Assembly: GCA_029204225.1 (NCBI GenBank)
Contig: MU831925.1
Span: 1 to 64,000, forward strand
Source: Diphasiastrum complanatum
Lineage: Eukaryota > Streptophyta > Lycopodiopsida > Lycopodiales > Lycopodiaceae
Direction of reading: 5' to 3'
DNA: 64,000 nt
Positions 32,088 to 42,546 of the stretch are shown here, in pieces. Position 1 is the first letter of the stretch. Each line of letters opens with the position of its first letter. The notes under the pieces were generated by a model. It saw only the letters and a program-made list of their open reading frames with translations. It searched no databases and had not been told where the DNA came from. The translations under genes were made by a program, and so were the position numbers.

Positions 32088-33523
32088 TGTTGTAAAGCTA
32101 CCTTTACAAGCTTTACTTCCGGCTTTGAAGGCTGATGGCTCGAGAAGGAACCTTTTCTTTTGAAGGCTGATACCATCAAACAAAGAGGACTACAGAATCT
32201 GTGGGGCGGATTTGCAGTTCAAGTACTCACACGTGAACGACAACGAAACGACTCAATGTTTGCAAAGGATGGATGGCTAGCCTGTTTCTTGGGTTAGTTT
32301 CATTTGCGACAACGCCCACCAGACGCAAGCAAGAAGTCAAAAGTTGGAAAGGGCCATTTCAGGGGAGATATTCTATGGAGCAGTTGGTCTTCATTTTGGG
32401 ACGGCCACCTTCGGAACTGAAACTCACTGAGCATGGGTGATATCCAGTATCAGTTGGGTTTTTTCCTCAGAGGGGAAAAAGACTAGGATCCTCTTCAGAG
32501 ATTGGCAACAAGTTGGATCGAGCCATAATCCTAGCAGATGGGAAGCAAAGTGTTGGAAAGGCTTTTTGTCCGAAGAACTCTACTCTAAGTCCGATCAGCT
32601 GATTTATTAAGTGGAGGGGAACTATCACACACACCTCTCTCTTGGGGCAAATTTTGAATGAAAGTTGATCAAAATGGGGGCAAATCCAAGGTGACCTAGC
32701 CATACTCAGACGAGGAGACTGGCGAACTTTGGACCTAATAAGTTGACAAGTTTTTGTTGGGAAAGGAAAGTTTGTTATAGGCTTTCTCTGGACCAGCAAT
32801 GATGAGGAAACATATGAGTACGCTGGCTTGTGTTACGTGTAAGGCAGCTGATCAATGAAGGAACTGTGAAAGTTGAGTCTTGCATGAGAGACTTGGTATT
32901 TCGAACGGACGCTAAGGGACAGTTCGCGTTGAGATCGGATTAGTGCAAACTCTGGGTGCATGTTTCTGATTCAAAGAGAGCTACTTGAAGCCAAGCTCGA
33001 TGTACACTTCTTGTTTTGACTGTGAGGCAACTGACCGTGATGGAATTGTGAAAGTCAAGTTTTGCGCGACGGACATGGTGCTTCAAACAAACGCGAAGAG
33101 ATAGTTCGGATGCGGATCAAACTGGTGCGACCCTTTGGCTTTCCACGAGGTCAATGGTTACATTTGGGCTGATTCAAAGAGCTACTTCAAGCTAAGTGAG
33201 AGGTGCATTGCGGAGTACTCAATCTTTGCCTACCTTAAAGAGCCAAGATGGAAAAGTATCAAGATCAGGCTTGGACAAGGAGAGAAATCAAGGTGCAGAA
33301 GCAACAAGGCACGGAGTGGACCATAAAGTGGGCAATCAAACGATAAATCCTTCGGCTCAGGGAGCCTTGATACCTGTGCGGAACTGAACAAATCTGGAAC
33401 TCAGGGAGCTCAACACAAAGTGCATCAAGCACAAATCAGGAGCTCAAAGGAGTTCCAAAGTCTAAAGTCAGAAGCGACAGGGGCGAACATTTCAAAGAAA
33501 GGCCTCTGTCACCAGTTAATAGG
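32088..33523 (+). mobile_element. A-element fragment with collapsed 5' LTR
   Basis: A new A LTR start (TGTTGTAAAGCTACC) at 32088 lasts only 35 bp, then joins at 32123 to A internal sequence near the GGCTGATGGCTCGAGAAGG motif. That skips about 1.2 kb of LTR and the whole PBS and leader. Internal sequence continues to 33523, about 270 bp before where the PPT should be. The 252-bp segment is single-copy here. The five bases before 32088 are GTATG; no matching duplicate was found. Confidence 0.8.
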
Positions 33524-34767
33524 TGTAGCGCAGGCATCTCAAAGGGAGCCGGGAACCACGACTTAGCTTCCCAGCCTTCAACTCTTGCCATCCAAACCCA
33601 CTTGACATACAAGCAGCCAACTCGCCAACAACGATCAGACTTAACCAACTTGAAGTTCCGAAAACCAACATTGAGATCCAACCTGGCGCCATGCCAGATC
33701 GGGGGTCCTGACGTGGGTGACTTCCCTCCAAGCAAGCCGCCCGACATACATCAAACTTAACCAACTCGAAGCTTCGTTACAAACGAGTAACATCCATTCC
33801 AAGCGACCGGTCTGACTTACATCAGACTTAACCAACTGAAAGCTTCGTCACGAGCGCTGGAAGCCAACCTGGCGCCACGCCAGACTGGACAGCCATAAAC
33901 AGGTAACATCCACCCAAGCAAGCCATCCAACTCAGCCGACAGGTTAGAGCCCGTTCCCCAAGAGCTTAACCCATTCACGTTCATGCAAGGAACACTCAGA
34001 ACCACAAGCCGCGACAGATATGGAAACAACCAGTTCTTGGACCAAATGGTCCCGACAGCATACCGCTGGTGCCACGGACCGAATGGTCCCGACGGCATAC
34101 CGCTGGCGTCCCGGGATACGACCCTCAGCTATGTGCCAAGTTAAAAATTTTGAAAGCGGCCTTACAACTGGCGCTTTTACCGAACACTGAAACCCAGAAG
34201 GTAATCAGAGTCAGTTTGAGGAAAATCCCACCTTATTGATAAATCTGAGAAGGTTACATTTCAAGTGTGTGACCGACCCTAGTCTTCGGGGCGCTAGCAT
34301 GCCAAGGCGAGAGCCATGACAACATTCCAGCAAGGGAGGCTGAGACTTGGTTGGAGCTCGCCCTGAGTCGCAACCCGCACTCCCCTATAGTATTGGTGTG
34401 ATTCGGCACCCCCCTCATACCAAGCACTCTACCCAAACTGGTAAAGCACGTTTTTCTCTCTCTAGGATTTTCTCTTTCTAGAAAGTCATTTTCTCTCTCT
34501 AGATTTTATTGATCCCCAGGCTTCCTTTAATCATGCCTAGATCGTGTGAGGTGATTGCACATCGATTTGAGCTCTCTGGACTTCGCTAGAACCGATCAAA
34601 GATTTTCAGCCATAGGAACTTGGCGCCGGCTGGATTCTGGTCACAGTGGCGCCGGGAGCGGCGCCGGCGCCATTGGCGCCGGGAGCAGCAGGGGCGCTGC
34701 TTGCGCCGGGGACATAGCTGGCGCCGACAGCGCCGGAAGTAAAGCTTGTAAAGGTAGCTTTACAACA
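33524..34767 (-). repeat. Inverted full-length A LTR
   Basis: A 1244-bp LTR, TGTAGCGCAGGC to TTTACAACA, opposite in orientation to the surrounding A sequence. Left flank TAATAGG and right flank ACTGG do not form a TSD, so simple insertion followed by LTR recombination is not supported. Inversion, ectopic recombination or template switching fit better. Confidence 0.88.
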
Positions 34768-35201
34768 ACTGGCTCTAACCTGTCGGCTGAGTTGGATGAT
34801 GGCTTGCTTGGGTGGAAGTTACCTGTTTATGGCTGTCCAGTCTGGCGTGGCGCCAGGTTGGCTTCCAGCGCTCGTGACGAAGCTTTCAGTTGGTTAAGTC
34901 TGATGTAAGTCAGACCGCTTGCTTGGAATGGATGTTACTCGTTTGTAACGAAGCTTCGAGTTGGTCAAGTTTGATGTATGTCGGGCGGCTTGCTTGGAGG
35001 GAAGTCACCCACATCGGGACCCCCGATCTGGCATGGCGCCAGGTTGGATCTCAATGTTGGTTTTCGGAACTTCAATTTGGTTAAGTCTGATCGTTGTTGG
35101 CAAGTTGGCTACTTGTATGTCAAGTGAGTTTGGATGGCAAGAGTTGAAAGCTGGGAAGCTAAGTCGTGGTTCCCGACTCCCTTTGGGATGCCTGCGCTAC
35201 A
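34768..35201 (+). repeat. Terminal part of A LTR closing E2
   Basis: It resumes in the plus orientation at GGCTCTAACCTGTCGG and runs to CTGCGCTACA at 35201. It overlaps by about 340 bp the LTR segment already present at 31564-32087, so this part of the LTR occurs twice in E2's 3' end. Confidence 0.88.
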
Positions 35202-35832
35202 GCAGCCCCTGCCAGAAGGAAGAGCACCAATAGAGTGCAAAAGAAGAAACAAAACGTTGACAGAAGTGTCAGATTCAAGGCAAGGTTCGTAGCTAAAGGA
35301 TACTCACAAAGGTATGGAATAACATATGACATGGGTCTGACGTTCAGTAGTGGTCATGATTTCATCCTACACAACTACAGCGACGCTAGTTGGGGCAGCT
35401 GCAGAGACAGTGGGAAATCTACTACAAGTGGCTGTTCAATTCTATGTGGAGCAGCAGTAAACTGGATTTGTAAAAAACAGACCCTGGTAGCCCAATCAAC
35501 CTGTGAAGCTGAATACATTATAGCCTCAAGAAATGCAAACGAGGTGACCTGGCTAAACATGATGATTGAAGCCATTGGCATGAGAAGAAGTCAGGAATCA
35601 GAAATTCTAAAAGTTGATTGCCAAAGTGCCATCGATCTTACACATGACCCTGTCTTCCATTCAAAGACAAAGCACATTCCTCTAAAATACCACCATATCA
35701 GAGATTTGGTGTCAAAAGCAGAGGTGAGCGTAAAGCATGTCAGATCAAAAGACATGGTAGCCGATATTCTAATGAAGGCATTGGACAAACCACTCTTCCA
35801 CAAACATAGAAGCAGCTTGGGAATAGGCTGAG
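35202..35832 (+). pseudogene. C1 RT fragment fused to RNase H
   Basis: After one TSD copy, copia RT resumes (PLPEGRAPIE, then VRFKARFVAKGYSQRYGITYD) with a frameshift between the two. It then jumps directly to the end of the polymerase region: the palm with its YxDD motif is deleted. RNase H follows with DASWGSCRDSGKSTTSG, an AEYIIASRNANEVTW block, and KTKHIPLKYHHIRDLV, ending at a stop at 35830-35832. The gap between the two parts makes the product inactive whatever the nested insertions do. Confidence 0.88.
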
Positions 35833-35844
35833 AACTGCTCAGTT

Positions 35845-36270
35845 CAAGAGGGAGTGAAGGAAGTGAACATTCGCACCTCTCTGAAGAGAACGTTTAACTT
35901 TTTGACATCTGGCACTTGTCAAACAGCTCGCTACATCACGTACGTTCTAAGCAGTCAGAGCCACCAAACATAAAATCCAAAGTACAGAAGATCTCCTCCA
36001 CAAAAACTGTCCTATGAGAAGGAGACACTTGTCTCTCTACTTGCAACTAATACTATGTTTAGTTTAAGTGTAGTTAGAAGAAATCATTAGAGAGTGATTA
36101 AAAGAAAGATTGAGGGCCTGCATAAAAGCAGCCCAGACTCTCTCGTAAATAGCATGAGCAGTGAGAGAAGCAGAACACACTATATCGTTCTCCGTTCAAG
36201 AATATAGAGGAGACTTCAGCTTTCAAGCTTGTGTTCAATCTTGTTCATAAATGATGCGATGCTCCCTTTC
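35845..36270 (+). repeat. C1 PPT and truncated 3' LTR
   Basis: The purine tract CAAGAGGGAG (35845-35854) abuts TGAAGGAAGTGAACATTCG at 35855. The match to the 5' LTR runs to GATGCTCCCTTT near 36270 and stops, losing about 180 bp of LTR and the right TSD. Confidence 0.88.
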
Positions 36271-38965
36271 TAGTCTAAAAAATGGATAAATGTTCGTAAA
36301 CTGTATTCAAAGTGTAATAGGGAGAAAATAGGTAGTTGTCTACACATCAATTAAGTAATGTTTTTAGTTTTCTATTTTTTAATTTATATAATGTATATTA
36401 ATTTAGTATAGTGAATGCTGGTCTAATATCTATGAATTACAAAAAATTCAGAGTAACAAATATGAGGTAGTATGAGAGAAAAAAATGTTGTTCAACAAAT
36501 AAATAGGTTTGGAAAATATTGGAATAGAATTTGGGAACGTAAAATTTTTGAAAAGCGAAATGGCAGTTGCAAATTTCAATTTTCAAAGTTCAAACTTTAT
36601 TCAGGAGAGACAGGCATAATCTCCCAGTTTATATACTTTGGAAGGAAATTGCCACTTCCATAACCACTACCTTTACTAACAACTAACGTACATAATTTCA
36701 AAAAAATTTCGTTCCCAAATTTTATTTGCATAAGTTTAAAAAATGTTAGATTATTTTTACAAAACAGAAAATGTAGTTGTTACCAAAAAAGTTGAAAAAA
36801 TTTGATAGTGAATGTGCATTTGAAATGATTAAATGTACTGGAAACAAAATATATAAGTGAACACTTCTTACCTTGCAAATGTAACTTCTAAAATATTCTT
36901 CTATTTAATAGTTTACAAAATATTTTCAATTGCACATTTGATATTGTGCAATTGTAACTATCTTTTTGAGATAAACGTGATTATTTTTTTTATGGTCGTG
37001 AGTTTTTCCCTTGCAAGTCATGAATTAAATTCATTTTATAATTTTTTTTGTTATAGCAGAATGTGATGATATAGAATTATAACATCAATTACCCAATTAC
37101 CCAATAATTCAAATGATTTTGAATGACATGCTAAAATACCCATAAAAAAACTAGATATTTTAATTGCAACTCAAGGTATAAAAAAATCAGCATACAAGTT
37201 TTCCTTGGTACTAAAAATTCATGTTTTTTCTATTTCGGTCTACAAATTCATTGGAAAGTAATATGTTTGATTTTGAAAGTTTGTTGTGCAAAATTAATGA
37301 ATTATAAAGAGTGGTTATTTAGCTTATACAAAATTTGTTGAGATTTCATATACAAATTACTCATGGGATCAGTTGAGGAAGAAAATTCTTGGTCAAAACT
37401 GCCTTATCATAGTTGATTCAGGCTAAAATTGTGTGGCTAGTTAAAATATCTGCTCCAGAAGAATGCCCCAACCATTAAGCTTCCTAGTTAGTCGTTGCTT
37501 TTGTATAAGAGCAGGTTCTCACATGGTGGGGTGTGGGCCCAAGCCACCACTCAGGTACAAAAGCACCAAGCTTACTCCTTTTCCATGAGGAGAACACGTG
37601 ATTCGAGCATCAATCCTTGCATTTTCCTTTTTATTCACAGATGAATTGTGTTTTCAACGATCCCTTTCTTGGCTAGGATTTGATGAGCATGAGCTTTCAA
37701 CGAGGAATACGTTTCTTATGCTGGCAGATGGCTGAACGACCTTTTCATATGTAAAACAGCAAAATTGTGTTTAGCACAGACTCCAAAGCAGTGATACTCT
37801 TTATAGGAAAAAAGGTCTCCTCTTTCCAGAAATGATGGTCTCCCCTTGCTGTGCAGCGTGGATCAACCGATCAACCGCTCTTTGCTGGGAAATAAAGTGA
37901 CAACCGCGTCGCTATCGAGGCCCCTCCTCGGACTGTGTACTCTCTCAGATCGACCTTCCGCAGACCATCGCCTCCTCTTGTAAAAGAGGCAATTTGCCAG
38001 CAAGTCCTTGCTAGTCGCCTCGATTTTATGCTGAAGTGAAGGGCCGTGATGTCTTGTCCAAACTAATTCTAATAATTCATTTTTTCTTCTTTGTGTAGCG
38101 CTTAGATACTCAATCCTTTGAATCCGACAAGGATGACCACCGGTCTTACCAGCCTTGATCAGGTAAGAGTTAGGAGGGAGCTTATATCGTACGCTGCCGT
38201 CCAACATTAAAGTTCTTACCCACCCGTTGGCTTACCGAGTTTCCTCGGCAATTTCCAGTTGGTCAGCAAGACTAAACGTGGTGCGTATCGATTAGGAACT
38301 GTTGGGTCTTTCTGCAGACAGCTCGGTTCCCCCAGCCTACGGCTCATACAAAATAAAGTTGTTGTAATCCAGGATTCTGCACCGAAAGTTGTATGGCCTC
38401 ATTTCTTGACATCTTTTTCATCAACTTTCGTATTCACGTTTGCCTATCGTATCCCGTACATGAAGGGTTCGAATTTCTTTCATGCTTTGAGATGCCCAAA
38501 CCTCTGTTGTTCCGAGATATCTCTCTCACACTCACACACACAGACAGACTCTCTCTCACAGTACCCTTTGAACTCCGAGAATTGTAACTAACTAACGAAC
38601 ACGTGTGATCAGCAAAAGCAAGTCCTCGAGAACGTGCTCGAACTAAACACATTCTTAGAGACCTGGCTGAGGGATAAAAATGATGCTGCACATGAGCAAG
38701 CCTCCACTTTTGATATCTCAACAAAGAAGTTGGGGGACTAAAGGTCTTCCTATTTAAAAAGATCTCAAGGAGGTAGACCTTCCTATAATGCAATTTTTTT
38801 TACATGTGTTTTGGGCCAAAGGTCCATGTGAAAAAAGGTGCAATTTTTTTACACATACCTTCGAGCAACTAAAAGATACAAGTTTACATGTTTGCTAGCG
38901 AATGTGCTTGGGGGGTACCGGCATTTCCTTAACAAAAACGAAAATGCTTAAAGAATATTGCTCAA
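36271..38965. other. Unassigned AT-rich DNA
   Basis: 36271-37450 is strongly AT-rich with no frame that I would call a gene. 37500-38760 is more balanced and includes a CT/CA-rich microsatellite near 38520-38560 and a 115-residue minus frame at 37863-38207 of unknown identity. On the plus strand a pyrimidine-rich TTTTTTCTTCTTTGTGTAG and a CAG/GTAAGAG bracket 38099-38162 like an internal exon, but all three frames contain stops in it. This is the longest stretch not made of recognised LTR elements. Confidence 0.5.
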
Positions 38966-39370
38966 CACTACAAGAGGACAAGCGATCTCCAAGGCTTTTT
39001 TTGAGCGTTTCTTTGAAAGAAAGTTTTTAAAATGAGTCACGGGGGGGAGCAGAATGCTCGAGCCTTAGGTCCGGTATTTGGCCTCGGAATAAACCTACCA
39101 AATTTGAACTTGGTTTTGAAACATTTATAGAGAGGGTTATAGAAATACCCCACGACCTCGGAACATACATCGAAATACTGAAGCTAATTTGGGGGGTATA
39201 CCGAGGTTGACGTTGGTATAAGCCTATCATATTTGCACTTGTTTTTGACACATTTATAGAGAGGGGGTCTAGGTGGCCAGAGGCATTCCATGACACTCTG
39301 CTAACCGAGGGGAATACCGAGACTGATGAAAAAATAGCCCCTCGGTGTAAACCACGGTATAAAACAGGAT
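38966..39370 (+). mobile_element. Possible CACTA-type transposon end
   Basis: CACTACAAGAGG at 38966-38977 resembles the terminal motif of plant CACTA elements. Over the next 400 bp CCGAGG or CCTCGG recurs near 39085, 39155, 39201, 39307 and 39341, like the subterminal repeats of that superfamily. An imperfect ~115-bp repeat (CATTTATAGAGAGGG near 39121 and 39250) lies within. No opposite end or transposase was found, so this is tentative. Confidence 0.4.
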
Positions 39371-39691
39371 GTAAATGGATCTCACTTTTGGAATTTGTTG
39401 CCTATCAACACATTGAATTCCATTTTCTATCAACTTTGGTTGCCATATGCACAAGTGAATAAAGAAATTTATGTATCACAAAAAAATGATGATCACAAAT
39501 TGTGTACTCACATGCATCGATTTCTTGTTCGATGTCAACTAGTCAATTAATAAAGTGTAATTGCATCTGTGAGCAATATGATTAATATCACAATGAATTG
39601 AAATACATCGTACTGTCTCACTCATTCATTTGGTGGTTCATCATTATCATTTGCCGCATCATCATGTGACAAATCCGCCAACCAAATGAGT
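39371..39691. other. Short unassigned spacer
   Basis: Mildly AT-rich, with no feature that I recognise, ending at the truncated A LTR. Confidence 0.5.
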
Positions 39692-40036
39692 TGTAGCGCA
39701 GGCATCCCAAAGGGAGTCAGGAACCACGACTTAGCTTCCCAGCCTTCAACTCTTGCCATCCAAACTCACTTGACATACAAGCAGCCAACTTGCCAACAAC
39801 GATCAGACTTAACCAACTTGAAGTTCCGAAAACCAACATTGAGATCCAACCTGGCGCCATGCCAGATCGGGGGTCCCGATGTGGGTGACTTCCCTCCAAG
39901 CAAGCCGCCCGACATACATCAAACTTAACCAACTCGAAACTTCGTTACAAACGAGTAACATCCATTCCAAGCAAGTGGTCTGACTTACACCAGACTTAAC
40001 CAACTAAAGGCTTCGTCACGAGCGCTGGAAGCCAAC
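39692..40036 (-). repeat. A LTR fragment (minus), left of E4
   Basis: The distal 345 bp of an inverted A LTR, from TGTAGCGCAGGC to CTGGAAGCCAAC, is cut by the start of E4. A further piece of an inverted A LTR lies at 57454-57868 on the other side of E4, so E4 probably sits in it, with about 400 bp of the host LTR lost. Confidence 0.88.
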
Positions 40037-41259
40037 TGTTGTAAAGCTATCTTTACAAGCTTTACTTCCGGCGCCATCAGCGCCAGCTATGTCCCGGCGC
40101 CGCTCCCGGCGCCACTGTGAAGAGAATCCAGCCGGCGCCAAGTTCCTATGGCTGAAAATCTTTGATCGGTTCTAGCGGAGTCCAGAGAGCTCAGATCGAT
40201 GTGCAATCACCTCACACGATCTAGGCATGATTAAAGGAAGCCTGGGGATCAATAAAATCTAGAGAGAGAAAATGACTTTCTAGAAAGAGAAAATCCTAGA
40301 GAGAGAAAAACGTGCTTTACCAGCTTGGGTAGCGTGCTTGGTATGAGAGGGGGTGCCGAATCACACCAATACTATAGGGGAGTGCGGGTTGCGACTCAGG
40401 GCGAGCTCCAACCAAGTCTCAGTCTCCCTTGCTGGATTGTTGTCATGGCTCTCACCTTGGCATGCTAGCGCCCCGGAGACTAGGGTCAGTCACACACTTG
40501 AAATGTAACCTTATCAGATTTATCAATAAAGTGGGATTTTTCTCAAACTGACTCTGATTACCTTCTGGGTTTCAGTGTTCGGTAAAAGCGCCAGTTGTAA
40601 GGCCGCTTTCAAAATTTTTAACTTGGCACATAGCTGAGGGTCGTATCCTGGGACGCCAGCGGTATGCCGTCGGGACAATTCGGTCCGTGGCGCCAGCGGT
40701 ATGCTGTCGGGACCATTTGGTCCAGGAACTGGTTGTTTCCATATCTGTCGCGGCTTGTGGTTCTGAGTGTTCCTTGCATGAACGTGAATGGGTTAAGCTC
40801 TTGGGGAACGGGCTCTAACCTGTCGGCTGAGTTGGATGGCTTGCTTGGGTGGATGTTACCTGTTTATGGCTGTCCAGTCTGGCGTGGCGCCAGGTTGGCT
40901 TCCAGCGCTCGTGACGAAGCTTTCAGTTGGTTAAGTTTGATGTAAGTCAGACCGCTTGCTTGGAATGGATGTTACTCGTTTGTAATGAAGCTTCGAGTTG
41001 GTTAAGTTTGATGTATGTCGGGTGGCTTGCTGTTGTAAAGCTACCTTTACAAGCTTTACTTCCGGCGCCATAGGCGCCAGCTATGTCCCCGGCGCCAGCA
41101 GCGCCCCTGCTGCTCCCGGCGCCAATGGCTTTACCAGCTTGGGTAGAATGCTTGGTATGGGGGGGGTGCCGAATCACACCAATACTATAGGGGAGTGCGG
41201 GTTGCGACTCAGGGCGAGCTCCAACCAAGTTCAGCCTCCCTTGCTGGAATGTTGTCATG

Positions 41260-42179
41260 TGTTGCGCCGGCGCCTCAAAGGGCGCTGGGACTTGAGCGTT
41301 TTCCCCAACACGCGCTTAAGTCTAACATTCATCCATCATGCACTTACGTAAAAGCCAACTCAGAATCGTAACAAGCTTAACCATTCAGACTTAAGAAAAC
41401 TGGAATCCCAACCAACCCGAAAGCCAACTCAGAATCCGTCCCCAAAAGGTAACCAAAGGCAAAGACAAGCCACACATGAAACCCAAGGCATAGTGGTCGC
41501 CAAACTGACCAATTGGCATAGTGGCAAGCCCCATGTCGGTGACAGGGACCCTTAGGCGCCAGCGACGCAAAAAGGTTGTAGTAAGGGTCCTTCCACTTGG
41601 ACCAGTCCCGGAGGCGAAACCGAAATGGTAATCATCCCCAAGGATCAACTTTATTAGATTTGGAAGAGGTTACATTCATACATAGACTGACCGGTCTCGG
41701 GGCCACCAACACGTGCTGGGCATTGTGCCTGGCTCGTGCTGGTAGAGGGAGCTGAGACCTGGCGACTGGATTCCTGGCGCTGGTTGAGCTGCCCAAGTTT
41801 CTGTCTGCCGGACTCCCCCTATAGTTCTGCTGTGATTCGGCGCACCCCCTCTGGTTTGAAACATAGTGCTTTCTGGTAAAGCACGCTTTTTAGGACTTAG
41901 TTTTTATTTTGCTGATTAAGCCTGGCAAGCCTGGCAGAATCAGTCTGGCTCCCGGACATGGGTCCCGGGAGCCGTCCCGGCGGCCGAATCAACCTGCTTT
42001 CCTGACTAGGCCATGACTCGAGCTCCAGAGCTAGCTCATGACTTTGTGACTACTTGACTGGCTCACCACAGGTCGGAGGCTCAGTCCTTGACATTCTAAC
42101 TTGCTCTGGGACCTTAGGGAGTGTCACCCCTTTGAGTCTTACAGGGCACGCTGGGTGCACCCAAGTCAGCTTTACAACA
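41260..42179 (-). repeat. E5 3' LTR (B, gag type)
   Basis: 920 bp, TGTTGCGCCGGCGCC to TTTACAACA. Subtype markers are CGTCCCGGCGGCCGAATC and GACTTTGTGACTACTTGAC. The PPT complement follows at 42180. Confidence 0.93.
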
Positions 42180-42546
42180 TCCTCCCCTCGTTTGAGAAAG
42201 CTGATGTCCTCATCAGGGCCAAACTAGAACCTAAGACTCATGGCACGGGCTTAATTCACCGGCCAGACTTTAGTCACATATACAAGGGCACGGGCTTGAT
42301 TCACCGGCCAAAGGAAACCAACTGTAAAGCAGAGTAATGATATTGTGTTTTACACCCAGCACAGGAAAAGTGTGGATCTAGTTCACTTACGTAAAACCTG
42401 TGTGAAGCTGCTGCACTTAGACATCAAATTGAAGCTCACTCCTCAATGAGAAATGCGGCTTACTTTATTAGCATGAAAGAAAAAGGTACTCACGGCTCCC
42501 TTAAGCCTCAGATATGTCGTTGTCGTCGCACATCTGGATGAGTCCC

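Larger units (their letters stand above)
20933..35201 (+). mobile_element. Family A element E2 (plus), TSD GCAGC, heavily nested
   Basis: It begins with an A LTR at 20933 and ends with the A LTR terminus at 35201. GCAGC is duplicated at 20928-20932 and 35202-35206, and the copia RT sequence rejoins in frame there. The order is 5' LTR, PBS, leader, non-coding interior, PPT, and a 3' LTR split by B-pol element E3 (25284-31558). Beyond E3 the 3' LTR is rearranged: a new A LTR start at 32088, A internal sequence, an inverted full A LTR (33524-34767), then the final part of an A LTR. The outer TSD shows that all of this entered or formed after a single insertion event. Confidence 0.88.
9964..36270 (+). 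mobile_element. Copia element C1, old, split by two family A insertions
   Basis: A single copia element can be followed through 26 kb: 5' LTR (9964-10558), PBS, gag-protease, integrase to 12785, then linker and RT start at 20559-20932, then RT fragment and RNase H at 35202-35832, PPT, and a truncated 3' LTR. At both breaks the copia sequence resumes exactly after a 5-bp duplication (CCAGG for E1, GCAGC for E2), and the protein reads on across the join. The two LTRs differ at roughly one base in ten over their first ~100 bp, mostly C/T changes, so this is the oldest datable layer here. RT lacks its catalytic core and gag, protease and integrase are damaged. It is dead. Confidence 0.9.

Noticed and set aside
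37863-38207. 115-residue minus-strand frame as a host gene
   Set aside because: I recognise no family and see only one copy with no supporting gene structure on that strand.
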